Source of the DNA: Erythrobacteraceae bacterium CCH12-C2
Lineage (GTDB): Bacteria > Pseudomonadota > Alphaproteobacteria > Sphingomonadales > Sphingomonadaceae
Assembly: GCA_001556995.1 (NCBI GenBank)
Contig: LSKF01000150.1
Span: forward strand, 44,673 to 108,672
Reading direction: 5' to 3'
Length of the DNA: 64,000 nucleotides
Shown piece by piece: positions 35,238 to 44,109 of this stretch; within the stretch, counting starts at the first letter, position 1; every line of letters starts with the position of its first letter. The translations under genes and the position numbers were made by a program. The notes beneath the pieces were generated by a model. The model ran no database searches. It saw only the letters and a list, made by a program, of their open reading frames with translations, and was not told the DNA's origin.

Positions 35238-35723
35238 TTAGCCTTCGGTCTGCTCGTCGGTGGCAGCTTCTTCAGCAGCCGGAGCTTCCTCAGCGGCAGC
35301 TTCCTCAGCGGGCGCTTCTTCCGCAGCCGGGGCAGCGGCAGCGGCCTTGGCTTCTTCTTCCGCGGCACGTGCGGCTTCTTCGGCTTCAGCGATCTTGGCC
35401 GCACGCTCTTCAGCACGCTCCTTGGCCTTGTCGCCGGGCTCGCCCTTCTTGGGGTTCACGCGGGCTGCACGCTCCTTGATGCCGGCGGCATCAAGGAAAC
35501 GGGCAACGCGGTCAGTCGGCTGCGCGCCTACGCCGAGCCAATAACGGGCACGGTCTTCGACGAGCTTCACGCGCTCGGGCGAATCCTTGGCAAGCAGCGG
35601 GTTATAGGTGCCGATCTGCTCAAGATACTTGCCGTCGCGGGGCGAGCGGCTGTTGGCGACGACGATGCGGTAATAGGGACGCTTCTTGGCACCGCCGCGC
35701 GAGAGCCGGATAGAAATGGACAT
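35238..35723 (-). CDS. rpsP: 30S ribosomal protein S16 with long acidic tail
   Basis: S16 core in the first ~85 residues ([54 protein letters not shown]). The remaining ~75 residues are a low-complexity Ala/Glu/Lys tail, giving 161 residues against about 82 in E. coli. Such tails occur in other alphaproteobacteria. 55 bases downstream of ffh. Confidence 0.95.
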   Translation of the reverse strand: MSISIRLSRGGAKKRPYYRIVVANSRSPRDGKYLEQIGTYNPLLAKDSPERVKLVEDRARYWLGVGAQPTDRVARFLDAAGIKERAARVNPKKGEPGDKAKERAEERAAKIAEAEEAARAAEEEAKAAAAAPAAEEAPAEEAAAEEAPAAEEAATDEQTEG

Positions 35724-35778
35724 GGAATGCTACCTTTCGATTGAATTGAACTTTTGAAACGAAACAACTGACTTGAAA

Positions 35779-37251
35779 CTATTTCTTGCGCGATGGGCCA
35801 CCGAGACCGGGAAGGCCGCCCATTGGACCACCGGGACCGCCGAGGCCCGGAAGGCCGCCAGGCGGAGGACCGCCCAGCCCTCCCATGCCGCCCATCGGAC
35901 CACCGCCACCGCCGAACATCGCGGCGAGGCCTTTCAGCCCGCCCATCTTTTTGATCTGCTTCATCGCGCGGGCCATTTCCTGGTGCATCTTCAGCACCTT
36001 GTTGACCGTCTGCACATCGGTGCCGCTGCCCGCCGCGACGCGCTTCTTGCGCTTGGCGTTCATAAGATCGGGGTTGGCGCGTTCCTTGGCGGTCATCGAG
36101 GAGATGATCGCCTCCATATGGATCAGCACCTTGTCGTCCATGCCGCTGGCCTGCATCGCGGCCTTGGCCTTCTTCATGCCCGGCATCATGCCCGCGAGCA
36201 TCCCGAGGCCGCCCATGCTGCGCATCTGCTTGAGCTGCATGGCAAGATCGTCGAGATCAAACTTGCCCTTCTCAAGGTTGCGCGCCATTTTCTCGGCGTC
36301 GGCTTCTTTGATGGTGGCTGCGGCCTTCTCGACCAGGCTGACAACGTCGCCCATACCGAGAATGCGGTCGGCGACGGAGCCGGGCCGGAAGGGTTCAATG
36401 GCGTCGAGCTTTTCGCCGGTGCCGGCAAACTTGATCGGCTTGCCGGTGACCGCGCGCATCGACAGCGCTGCGCCGCCGCGGGCATCGCCGTCCATCCGGG
36501 TCAGCACCACGCCGGTCAGCGGGACTTCATTGGTGAAGCTCTGCGCGACATTGACCGCGTCCTGACCGGTCAGCGAATCGACAACGAGCAGCACTTCGTT
36601 CGGGGCCGAGACGCTGGCGACGGCCTTCATTTCGGCCATCAGTGCATCGTCGACGTGAAGGCGCCCGGCGGTATCGAGCAGCAGCACGTCGAAATTCTGG
36701 AGCCGCGCCGCTTCCATCGCCCGGCGCGCAATATCGACCGGCTGCTGGCCCGCGATGATCGGCAGGGTTGCGACCTCGACCTGCCCGCCCAACACCGCCA
36801 GCTGCTCCTGCGCGGCCGGACGGTTGACGTCGAGCGAGGCCATCAGCGCCTTCTTGCCGTGGCGTTCGCGGATCAGCTTGGCAAGCTTGGCGGTGGTCGT
36901 AGTTTTACCCGAGCCCTGGAGGCCGACCATCATGATCACCACCGGCGGGCGGGCATCGAGGTTCAGGCCCTCGACCTCCATCCCGCCGAGCGTTTCGACC
37001 AGCTCGTCATGGACAATCTTGATGACCATCTGACCCGGCGTGACCGAGCGCAGCACATCCTGCCCCACGGCCTTTTCGGTAACGGCATCGATGAAGCGGC
37101 GGGCAACCGGGAGCGCGACATCGGCTTCGAGCAGCGCGATCCGCACTTCGCGCATGGCATCGCGCACGTCCTGCTCACGCAGCGCGCCGCGGCCTTTGAG
37201 TTTGTCAAAGACCCCGCCAAGACGGTCGGACAGCGTGTCGAACATCGCCAA
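35779..37251 (-). CDS. ffh: Signal recognition particle protein Ffh
   Basis: SRP54 GTPase targeting nascent membrane proteins. 490 residues: N domain, GTPase G1 loop GLQGSGKTTTT (110-120), DTAGR, TRMDGDARGG and the GTGE block, then a methionine-rich M domain. The C-terminus is a ~45-residue Gly/Pro/Met tail in which GGLPGLGGP occurs twice. GAGGAGA precedes the start. Heads the operon ffh-rpsP-rimM-(four genes)-trmD-rplS. Confidence 0.96.
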   Translation of the reverse strand: MAMFDTLSDRLGGVFDKLKGRGALREQDVRDAMREVRIALLEADVALPVARRFIDAVTEKAVGQDVLRSVTPGQMVIKIVHDELVETLGGMEVEGLNLDARPPVVIMMVGLQGSGKTTTTAKLAKLIRERHGKKALMASLDVNRPAAQEQLAVLGGQVEVATLPIIAGQQPVDIARRAMEAARLQNFDVLLLDTAGRLHVDDALMAEMKAVASVSAPNEVLLVVDSLTGQDAVNVAQSFTNEVPLTGVVLTRMDGDARGGAALSMRAVTGKPIKFAGTGEKLDAIEPFRPGSVADRILGMGDVVSLVEKAAATIKEADAEKMARNLEKGKFDLDDLAMQLKQMRSMGGLGMLAGMMPGMKKAKAAMQASGMDDKVLIHMEAIISSMTAKERANPDLMNAKRKKRVAAGSGTDVQTVNKVLKMHQEMARAMKQIKKMGGLKGLAAMFGGGGGPMGGMGGLGGPPPGGLPGLGGPGGPMGGLPGLGGPSRKK

Positions 37252-37326
37252 CTTCTCCTCGCGCGTGCCGAAGCACCCGCATCATGCGAAAAACGCCGGC
37301 GGACGAAACCTCGTCGGCCAGCGTTG

Positions 37327-37355
37327 CGAATATGCGCCCCTGAAGGGTCCAACAA
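37327..37355 (-). promoter_or_regulatory. Candidate promoter for the ffh operon
   Basis: On the minus strand TTGTTG (37350-37355) and TATTCG (37327-37332) are 17 bases apart, about 76 bases upstream of the ffh start. Spacing is ideal but the boxes are mediocre. It lies between tRNA-Ala and ffh. Confidence 0.35.
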
Positions 37356-37378
37356 ATCCGACTTTGATCAGTGATGCC

Positions 37379-37454
37379 TGGTGGAGCCTAGCGGGATCGA
37401 ACCGCTGACCTCAACACTGCCAGTGTTGCGCTCTCCCAGCTGAGCTAAGGCCCC
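37379..37454 (-). tRNA. tRNA-Ala (anticodon GGC)
   Basis: A 76-base cloverleaf with encoded CCA. The acceptor stem GGGGCCT pairs with AGGCTCC and contains the G3-U70 pair that defines alanine tRNAs. The D-arm TAGCTCAGCTGGGAGAGC, the anticodon loop CTGGCAG (GGC, reads GCC) and the T-loop GGTTCGATCCC are all present. Downstream on the same strand is ffh. Confidence 0.97.
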
Positions 37455-37507
37455 GAGCCAGTCATCATGCGAACCGGGCCATGCAGCCCTGCTCGCGGGA
37501 GGCGGCC

Positions 37508-37534
37508 ATTATAAGGGCCGCTCTCCCATTGCAA
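37508..37534 (-). promoter_or_regulatory. Promoter of tRNA-Ala
   Basis: On the minus strand TTGCAA (37529-37534) is followed after 15 bases by a perfect TATAAT (37508-37513); shifting the -35 by one base gives CTTGCA with 16. It is about 54 bases upstream of the tRNA 5' end. The best sigma70-like match I found in the window. Confidence 0.55.
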
Positions 37535-37542
37535 GCGGTAAA

Positions 37543-37884
37543 TCAGCTTTCGTCGTCGTCATCATCGCCCGAGGTGGCAACGCCGAGATCATCGTCACCG
37601 CCAAGGTCGACGTCATTGTCGGGCGAATCGCCGTCCTCGTCGATATCCTCGATGTCTTCGAGATCATCGATGTCGTCATCGCCGCCCAGATCGGCATCGG
37701 CTTCGACATCAACCTTCTTTTCGGCTTCCTCGAAGGGAATCGGCTGCTTGGACTTGAGCACCGGCTCGGGCGTCCAGGTTTCGCCGCATTCGATGCAGGA
37801 CACGGGATCTTCCTTGCCCAGATCGTAGAATCGTGTCCCGCACTTGGGGCAGGTACGCTTGGTACCCCATTCAGGCTTCGCCAT
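37543..37884 (-). CDS. FYDLN_acid (TIGR02300) family protein
   Basis: A 113-residue protein: an N-terminal zinc ribbon (CPKCGTRFYDLGKEDPVSC-IECG) containing the FYDLN signature, then a very acidic Asp-rich tail. Alphaproteobacterial family of unknown function. ATG 37884 is preferred over 37890 because GAGGA sits 6 bases before it. Divergent from aroA, upstream of tRNA-Ala. Confidence 0.88.
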   Translation of the reverse strand: MAKPEWGTKRTCPKCGTRFYDLGKEDPVSCIECGETWTPEPVLKSKQPIPFEEAEKKVDVEADADLGGDDDIDDLEDIEDIDEDGDSPDNDVDLGGDDDLGVATSGDDDDDES

Positions 37885-38058
37885 TGTCATTCCTCAAATC
37901 AGGCCGCCCCTTACGCCGGGGGCGGACAAAACGCTTGCAAAATCGTGGGTGGATTGATCAGCAATAGTGGGTTCCGGCAAGCCCTTTATCAAGGGCATGG
38001 CACGGGTGCGCGGCGCGCCTTGCCAGAAGCGCGAGGCGCTGTCAAAGACCGCCGCCTT

Positions 38059-39375
38059 ATGACCAGCCATACCTTCGTCCCCACTGGCCCCTTGCGCGGC
38101 GCGATCCGCGTCCCCGGCGACAAGTCGATCAGCCACCGATCGCTGATGTTTGCAGGCCTCGCGGTGGGGCGAAGCCGGATTACCGGGCTCCTCGAAGGTG
38201 AGGACGTGCTGGCCACGGCGGCAGCCATGCGCGCCTTCGGCGCGCAGATCGTGCGCGAAAGCGATGGCACCTGGGTGGTCGACGGGGTCGGGGTTGGCAG
38301 CCTGCTCGAACCCAAGCAGGCGCTCGACATGGGCAATTCGGGCACCTCGACGCGCCTCCTTATGGGCCTTGTGGCCAGCCACGCGATCACCGCGACCTTC
38401 GTGGGCGATGCCAGCCTGTCGGGCCGCCCGATGAAGCGCGTGATCGATCCGTTGTCGCAGATGGGCGCAAGCTTCGAGGCGAGCGCAGGCGGCACCCTTC
38501 CCCTGATGCTGCGCGGCGCCAGCCCGACCGTGCCGATCACCTACCGACTCCCGGTCGCAAGCGCGCAGGTGAAAAGTGCCATCCTGCTCGCCGGGCTCAA
38601 CACCCCCGGCATCACCCGCGTGATCGAGCCTGTTCCCACCCGCGACCATACCGAGCGGATGCTGACGGGCTTTGGCGCGCGACTCGAAGTGGGCGAGGAA
38701 AACGGGGAGACCGTGATCAGCATCCATGGCGAGGCTGACCTCATGCCGATGGATGTGACCGTGCCGGGCGATCCGTCCTCGGCCGCATTCTTTATGGTCG
38801 CCGCCACGCTCGTGCCGGGTAGCGACCTCACGATTCTCAACGTCGGCATGAACCCGACCCGCGCTGGGCTCGTGACCGTGCTGCGCCAGATGGGCGCAGA
38901 CATCACCGAAGTCGATGCGCGCGAGGTTGGCGGCGAGCCGGTGGCCGATCTGCGAGTGCGCCATGCCGCGCTGAGCGGGATCGACGTCGACCCTGCCCTT
39001 GCCCCATCGATGATCGACGAATTCCCCGTGTTGTTCGTCGCCGCCGCGCTCGCCAGCGGCACCACGCATACCACCGGCCTTGAGGAACTGCGTGTGAAAG
39101 AAAGCGATCGCCTCGCCGCGATGGCCGCAGCGCTCCAGCTGGCCGGCGCGCGGGTTGAGGAGCACGAAGACGGCCTCACCATCCACGGCACCGGCGGCGA
39201 ACCGCTCCGGGGCACCAGCAACGCGCGGGTAAAATCGCTGCTCGACCACCGCATCGCCATGAGCTTGGCGGTGGCAGGCCTCGTCAGCAAAGGTGGGGTT
39301 GAGGTCGACGATATCTCGCCGATCAACACCAGCTTCCCGACCTTCATGAGCCTGCTGGCCGAGGCGGCGGCGTGA
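38059..39375 (+). CDS. aroA: 3-phosphoshikimate 1-carboxyvinyltransferase (EPSP synthase)
   Basis: Joins PEP to shikimate 3-phosphate in the aromatic pathway. 438 residues from ATG 38059 (PTGPLRGAIRVPGDKSISHRSLMF, DMGNSGTSTRLLMG, LRVKESDRLAAMA). The frame is open 38 codons further upstream but not homologous. The stop overlaps the GTG of the next gene by 4 bases. GDKSISHR and GNSGTSTR are as in CP4-like class II enzymes by recall; class is inference. Confidence 0.96.
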   Translation: MTSHTFVPTGPLRGAIRVPGDKSISHRSLMFAGLAVGRSRITGLLEGEDVLATAAAMRAFGAQIVRESDGTWVVDGVGVGSLLEPKQALDMGNSGTSTRLLMGLVASHAITATFVGDASLSGRPMKRVIDPLSQMGASFEASAGGTLPLMLRGASPTVPITYRLPVASAQVKSAILLAGLNTPGITRVIEPVPTRDHTERMLTGFGARLEVGEENGETVISIHGEADLMPMDVTVPGDPSSAAFFMVAATLVPGSDLTILNVGMNPTRAGLVTVLRQMGADITEVDAREVGGEPVADLRVRHAALSGIDVDPALAPSMIDEFPVLFVAAALASGTTHTTGLEELRVKESDRLAAMAAALQLAGARVEEHEDGLTIHGTGGEPLRGTSNARVKSLLDHRIAMSLAVAGLVSKGGVEVDDISPINTSFPTFMSLLAEAAA

Positions 39376-39635
39376 ACACCCCCCTCGACTGGGCCAGCCT
39401 TGTGGGCCTGTGCGGCACGGCCTGCATTATCGGCGCCTATGCCTATCTGACGCTGGCGAAGGCGACCAATCCCTTCGTGCTCCACGGCACCAATCTGCTC
39501 GGCGCCGCGCTGCTGACGGTCTCGCTGCTCTACCACACCAATTGGGCGAGCCTCGTGCTCGAATTCTTCTGGGCCTCCATCGCCATCTTTGGGCTGGTGC
39601 GCGCGTGGCGCAGCCGCGGGGAAGTGCCACTATGA
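39372..39635 (+). CDS. Small membrane protein, CBU_0592-like family
   Basis: An 87-residue protein with three hydrophobic helices (about 8-28, 34-52, 56-76). It resembles the CBU_0592 family of unknown function. It starts with GTG inside the aroA stop (GTGA), and its stop overlaps the cmk ATG by 4 bases, so the three genes are translationally chained. Confidence 0.75.
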   Translation: MNTPLDWASLVGLCGTACIIGAYAYLTLAKATNPFVLHGTNLLGAALLTVSLLYHTNWASLVLEFFWASIAIFGLVRAWRSRGEVPL

Positions 39636-40264
39636 TCATCGCCGTCGACGGCCCCACTGCCTCGGGCAAAGGCACCATCGCCAAGGCGCTCGCCGCGCAT
39701 TTTGGCCTCCCGCATCTCGACACCGGACTTCTTTACCGCGCGGTGGGACGACAGGTGCAGCTGAGCGCAGGCGATCCTGATAATCCCGAGGACGCGCGTG
39801 CCGCTTGCGGCTTTGCCGACGCGCTGCTCGCAGACGACATCCTTCGCTCGGAAGAGGTCGGCGGGTTCGCCAGCCGTGTCTCGGTCCACCCGGAGGTCCG
39901 CCGCGCACTTTTTGAGCGCCAGCGTGCCTTCGCCCTGCAACCCGGCGGCGCGGTGCTCGATGGGCGCGATATCGGTACCGTGATTGCGCCTGATGCCGAG
40001 ATAAAGCTGTTCGTCACCGCCAGCGTTCAGGAACGCGCTCGTCGGCGCTGGCTCGAAATGCATTCGCGAGGGAGCGACGTTGCCCTCGCCGAGATCGAAC
40101 GCGACATCGCCGCCCGCGACGCGCGCGACATCAACCGCGCTGAAGCTCCTTTGCGCGCCGCGCCTGATGCGATGGTGCTCGACACGACCTTCATGAACCG
40201 TGACCAGGCGGTTGAGGCCGTCATTGACGCGGTGCGCACGCGCCTTTCCTCACCACAGTCCTGA
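39632..40264 (+). CDS. cmk: Cytidylate kinase
   Basis: Phosphorylates CMP and dCMP. 210 residues from ATG 39632: P-loop DGPTASGKGT (6-15), HLDTGLLYRA, GRDIGTVIAPDA, ARRRWLE and the C-terminal DTTFMNRDQAVEAV. It is followed by rpsA, the classical cmk-rpsA order, with a 220-base gap that probably holds an rpsA promoter. Confidence 0.96.
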   Translation: MIIAVDGPTASGKGTIAKALAAHFGLPHLDTGLLYRAVGRQVQLSAGDPDNPEDARAACGFADALLADDILRSEEVGGFASRVSVHPEVRRALFERQRAFALQPGGAVLDGRDIGTVIAPDAEIKLFVTASVQERARRRWLEMHSRGSDVALAEIERDIAARDARDINRAEAPLRAAPDAMVLDTTFMNRDQAVEAVIDAVRTRLSSPQS

Positions 40265-40278
40265 CAGGGCGGTTTTCC

Positions 40279-40307
40279 TTGCATTTTGCCCCGGCCTCGC
40301 CTAGGCG
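40279..40307 (+). promoter_or_regulatory. Candidate rpsA promoter
   Basis: TTGCAT (40279-40284) and TAGGCG (40302-40307) with 17-base spacing, 178 bases before rpsA, leaving a long leader. The -10 is weak. The leader has GC-rich inverted segments (CCCGGAAAAACCGG near 40432) but no recognised riboswitch. Confidence 0.3.
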
Positions 40308-40484
40308 CGCGGCCGTTCAACCCATCCTCACCGATGAGAAGAACCTTCGCGTTTCGCATTCGGCGACGCGGAGACGTCGGCCTCTTGCCCTGCCAGCCCG
40401 CGCAATGGTGCTCGGGAAGCAGTTTAAGACCCCGGAAAAACCGGTGGCCGGTAGCACAACGAACACACAGGACTGACATCGCCT

Positions 40485-42191
40485 ATGGCAACCCAGATGC
40501 CCACTCGCGCCGATTTCGAGGCGCTTCTCAATGAACAGCTCGGCGGCGCCGGCGAAGACGGCTTTGAAGGCCGCGTCGTCAAGGGCACCGTCACCGCGAT
40601 CGAAAACGGCTTTGCCGTGATCGACGTCGGCCTCAAGAGCGAAGGCCGCATCTCTCTCAAGGAATTCAGCCGCGGCGATGATGACCATGGTCTGGTTGTC
40701 GGCGGCGAAGTCGAAGTTTTCGTTGACCGCGTTGAGAACGCCGACGGCGAAGCGATGCTCAGCCGCGACCGCGCCCGCCGCGAAGCCGCGTGGGACAAGC
40801 TCGAAAACGAATTCGGCGAAGGCAAGCGCGTCGAAGGCCGCATCTTCGGCCGGGTCAAGGGCGGCTTCACCGTCGACCTCGATGGCGCCGTGGCCTTCCT
40901 CCCCGGCTCACAGGTCGATATCCGCCCTGTGCGCGATGTCACCCCGCTGATGGACGTGCCGCAGCCGTTCCAGATCCTCAAGATGGATCGCCGCCGCGGC
41001 AATATCGTCGTCTCGCGCCGCGCGGTGCTCGAAGAAACCCGCGCCGAACAGCGCAGCGAGCTGATCAACGATCTGGTCGAAGGCCAGATCATCGACGGCG
41101 TCGTGAAGAACATCACCGACTACGGCGCCTTCGTCGACCTCGGCGGCATCGACGGCCTGCTGCATGTCACCGACATGAGCTACAAGCGCGTCAACCACCC
41201 GAGCGAAGTGATCGCCATCGGCGACACGGTGAAGGTGCAGATCGTGCGCATCAACGCCGATACCCAGCGCATCAGCCTCGGCATGAAGCAGCTGGAAAGC
41301 GATCCGTGGGATGGCGTTGCCGCCAAGTATCCGGTCGGTGCCAAGCTTTCGGGCATGGTCACCAACATTACCGAATATGGTGCCTTCGTCGAACTCGAAG
41401 CCGGCATTGAAGGCCTTGTCCACGTTTCGGAAATGAGCTGGACCAAGAAGAACGTCCACCCGGGCAAGATCGTCTCGACCTCGCAGGAAGTCGACGTGAT
41501 GGTGCTCGAAGTCGACAGCGACAAGCGCCGCATCAGCCTCGGCCTCAAGCAGGCCCAGCGCAATCCGTGGGAAGAATTCTCGGAGAAGCACCCGGTCGGC
41601 TCGGTCGTCGAAGGCGAAGTCAAGAACGCGACCGAATTCGGCCTGTTCGTCGGTCTCGATGGCGATGTCGATGGCATGGTGCACATGTCGGATATCGCCT
41701 GGGGCATCTCGGGCGAGGACGCGCTGGCGCTTCACCGCAAGGGCGAAATGGTCAAGGCCGTGGTGCTCGATGTCGATGTCGAGAAGGAGCGCATCAGCCT
41801 CGGCATGAAGCAGCTCGAAAAGGGCGCGCCTTCGGCTGAAGCGACCGCGACCGGCAGCTCGCTGCGCAAGAACCAGACCGTCACCGTCACCGTGCTCGAA
41901 GTGCGCGACGGCGGGCTTGAAGTGCAGGTGGGTGAAGACGGCGCGACCGGCTTCATCAAGCGCGCCGATCTCGGCCGCGACCGCGACGAACAGCGCCCCG
42001 ATCGCTTCCAGGTCGGCAGCAAGGTCGATGCGATGGTGATCGGTTTCGACCGTTCGAAGAAGCCCAACTTCTCGATCAAGGCGCGTCAGATCGCCGAAGA
42101 AAAGGAAGCCGTGGCACAGTTCGGCTCCTCGGATTCGGGCGCTTCGCTCGGCGACATCCTTGGCGCGGCCCTCAAGAAGGGTCAGGAGTAA
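40485..42191 (+). CDS. rpsA: 30S ribosomal protein S1
   Basis: 568 residues with six S1/OB-fold repeats; the repeats are plain in recurring motifs such as GxVVxGxVxxIxxxGxFVDL and RISLGMKQL (three copies). S1 brings mRNA with weak Shine-Dalgarno to the 30S subunit. It is terminated by a strong hairpin 46 bases after the stop. AGGA lies about 12 bases before the ATG. Confidence 0.97.
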   Translation: MATQMPTRADFEALLNEQLGGAGEDGFEGRVVKGTVTAIENGFAVIDVGLKSEGRISLKEFSRGDDDHGLVVGGEVEVFVDRVENADGEAMLSRDRARREAAWDKLENEFGEGKRVEGRIFGRVKGGFTVDLDGAVAFLPGSQVDIRPVRDVTPLMDVPQPFQILKMDRRRGNIVVSRRAVLEETRAEQRSELINDLVEGQIIDGVVKNITDYGAFVDLGGIDGLLHVTDMSYKRVNHPSEVIAIGDTVKVQIVRINADTQRISLGMKQLESDPWDGVAAKYPVGAKLSGMVTNITEYGAFVELEAGIEGLVHVSEMSWTKKNVHPGKIVSTSQEVDVMVLEVDSDKRRISLGLKQAQRNPWEEFSEKHPVGSVVEGEVKNATEFGLFVGLDGDVDGMVHMSDIAWGISGEDALALHRKGEMVKAVVLDVDVEKERISLGMKQLEKGAPSAEATATGSSLRKNQTVTVTVLEVRDGGLEVQVGEDGATGFIKRADLGRDRDEQRPDRFQVGSKVDAMVIGFDRSKKPNFSIKARQIAEEKEAVAQFGSSDSGASLGDILGAALKKGQE

Positions 42192-42236
42192 TCCTGATTG
42201 GCGCTCGCCCCTTGCGGGCAGGCGCTCACAGCAAAC

Positions 42237-42270
42237 GAAAGGCCCGCTTGCTCCGGCAGGCGGGCCTTTT
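42237..42270 (+). terminator. Rho-independent terminator after rpsA
   Basis: Arms AAGGCCCGC (42239-42247) and GCGGGCCTT (42260-42268) extend three more pairs around a CTCCGG loop and end in TTTT. Perfect 9-12 pair stem. Confidence 0.88.
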
Positions 42271-42302
42271 CCTTTGGGGGCAGCGCCTGTAAGGTCGCGC
42301 CC

Positions 42303-43058
42303 ATGATCCATGTTCACCAGTTCGCATGCCTTAGTGACAACTACGGCTACCTTGTCCACGACACCGACAGTCATGAAACCGTGGCGATCGATACCCCCGA
42401 CGCGAAGGCTTACCTCTTGGAAGCCAGCATGAAAGGATGGCGGATCACCCAGATCTGGAACACGCACTGGCATCCTGACCATGCCGGCGGGAACGCAGCG
42501 ATCCAGGCCGAGACAGGCTGCACCATTACCGGACCGGCCGAGATTTCGGGCAAATTCCCGATCGACCGGATCGTCAGCCACGGCGACACGGTGATGCTGG
42601 GTTCAGTGAAAGCTGAGGTGATCGACGTTTCGGGCCACACCAATGGCCACATCGCCTTCCACCTCCCCAGCGCAGGGGTGGCCTTTGTTGGCGACAGCGT
42701 GTTCGCTCTAGGCTGCGGACGGATGTTCGAAGGCGAACCGGGACAGTTCTGGGCGAGCCTCAGCCGCATCAAGGCCCTTCCCCCGCAAACGCTGCTTTAC
42801 TGCGCGCATGAATACACCGCCTCGAACGCCCGCTTCGCGCTTCACGCCGATCCGGAGAACGCCGCGCTCGCGGCCTATGCGGAAGAGATTGCCGCCAAGC
42901 GTGCACGCGATGAATGGACCGTGCCGACCACGCTCGAACGCGAGCTCGCCACCAACCCCTTCCTGCGCGCCGATGATCCGGCGCTGATGGCGAAATGGGG
43001 CGGGAATGCCCCGCATGAGACCTTCGCAGCCTTGCGAGCGGCCAAGGACAATTTCTAA
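42303..43058 (+). CDS. gloB: Hydroxyacylglutathione hydrolase (glyoxalase II)
   Basis: Hydrolyses S-lactoylglutathione, the second step of methylglyoxal detoxification. 251 residues from ATG 42303; metal motif THWHPDHAGG, VIDVSGHTNGHIAFH, FVGDSVFALGCGRMFEG and YCAHEYTASNARFA. The open frame before 42303 covers the rpsA terminator and is not coding. The quinone reductase gene starts 4 bases after its stop. Confidence 0.95.
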   Translation: MIHVHQFACLSDNYGYLVHDTDSHETVAIDTPDAKAYLLEASMKGWRITQIWNTHWHPDHAGGNAAIQAETGCTITGPAEISGKFPIDRIVSHGDTVMLGSVKAEVIDVSGHTNGHIAFHLPSAGVAFVGDSVFALGCGRMFEGEPGQFWASLSRIKALPPQTLLYCAHEYTASNARFALHADPENAALAAYAEEIAAKRARDEWTVPTTLERELATNPFLRADDPALMAKWGGNAPHETFAALRAAKDNF

Positions 43059-43062
43059 GACA

Positions 43063-44043
43063 ATGCAGGCCCTCAGGGTCGAACGCCTTTCGCCGGATCT
43101 GTCAGGCGTTACCCTCGCCGACATGCCATCCCCCACCTGCGCGCTCGGCGAAGTGTTGGCGCGGGTGCGCGCGGCTTCGCTCAACTTTCCCGACCTTTTG
43201 ATGACGCGAGGCGAATACCAGTTCAAACCCGAGCCACCCTTCACCTCAGGCCTCGAATTCGCAGGCGAAGTGCTTGAGGCCGATCCAGAAAGCGGGTTCG
43301 CCCCGGGGGACCGTGTCATGGGCGGCAACAAGACCGGGGCCTTTGCCGAGATCGCCAGCCTGCCCGCCGCCAAGCTCTCGCCCATGCCGCGCGGCATGGA
43401 TTTTCCGCAGGCCGCTGCGATGGGGGCGGGCTATTCGACCGCCTTTACCGGGCTGGTCGAGCTTGGCGGCTTGCAGGCGGGGCAGTGGGTGCTGGTCCAC
43501 GGGGCAAGCGGCGGGGTGGGCCTTGCCGCCTCTGATCTGGCGCAGGCGCTAGGCGCGCGGGTGATCGCCACAACCGGAAGCCCCGCCAAGGCCGAGCGCA
43601 TTGCCGCCATTGCCCGGCCAGAGGCAGTAATCCTTGCCGAGGGCCGCTTTCGCGAGCAGGTCGCTGCCGTTACCGGCGGAGCGCTCACCGACATTGTCTT
43701 CGATCCCGTGGGCGGCGACGTATTCGACGAATCGACCCGCTGCGTCGCGTTCGGTGGCAAGCTAGTGGTTGTCGGCTTTACCTCGGGCCGGATCGCCGAG
43801 GTCTCCACCAATATCCCGCTGATCAAGGGCTTCAGCATCATCGGCCTGCGCGCCGGCGAATATGCCCGCCGCTTTCCCGAGCGCGGGGCGGCGATCCAGC
43901 GCGCCATCACCAGGCTGGCCGAAGAGGGCCGCATCACCCCAGCGATCGACCGAATCTTGCCCCTGTCCCGCTGGAAGGAGGGCTTTGACGCGATGGCGCA
44001 GCGCCAGCTGGTGGGCAAAGTGGTGTTTGTGCCGGGGGCGTGA
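43063..44043 (+). CDS. NADPH:quinone oxidoreductase-like MDR enzyme
   Basis: A 326-residue medium-chain reductase without zinc ligands. It has the GroES-like N-terminal half (SLNFPDLLMTRGEYQFKP), NADPH loop VLVHGASGGVGLAA (about 141-154) and the C-terminal QLVGKVVF. ATG 43063 is chosen because the N-terminus MQALRVERL begins homology. Next to gloB, it may also act on reactive carbonyls, but that is inference. Confidence 0.88.
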   Translation: MQALRVERLSPDLSGVTLADMPSPTCALGEVLARVRAASLNFPDLLMTRGEYQFKPEPPFTSGLEFAGEVLEADPESGFAPGDRVMGGNKTGAFAEIASLPAAKLSPMPRGMDFPQAAAMGAGYSTAFTGLVELGGLQAGQWVLVHGASGGVGLAASDLAQALGARVIATTGSPAKAERIAAIARPEAVILAEGRFREQVAAVTGGALTDIVFDPVGGDVFDESTRCVAFGGKLVVVGFTSGRIAEVSTNIPLIKGFSIIGLRAGEYARRFPERGAAIQRAITRLAEEGRITPAIDRILPLSRWKEGFDAMAQRQLVGKVVFVPGA

Positions 44044-44053
44044 AACGCCAACG

Positions 44054-44081
44054 AAAAAGGGCGGCCCAATCGGACCGCCCC
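44054..44081 (-). terminator. Terminator after atpF (convergent gap)
   Basis: GGGCGG (44059-44064) with CCGCCC (44075-44080), loop of 10, followed on the minus strand by TTTTT (44054-44058). It lies in the 66-base gap between convergent genes and serves mainly the atp operon. Confidence 0.75.
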
Positions 44082-44109
44082 TTCATTCATAAGCGAAAGA
44101 ACCTCAGGC

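Noticed and set aside
35773..37374. Plus-strand 533-residue open frame
   Set aside because: Complete antisense to ffh, His/Arg-rich with no protein family; GC-rich genes often leave the opposite frame open.
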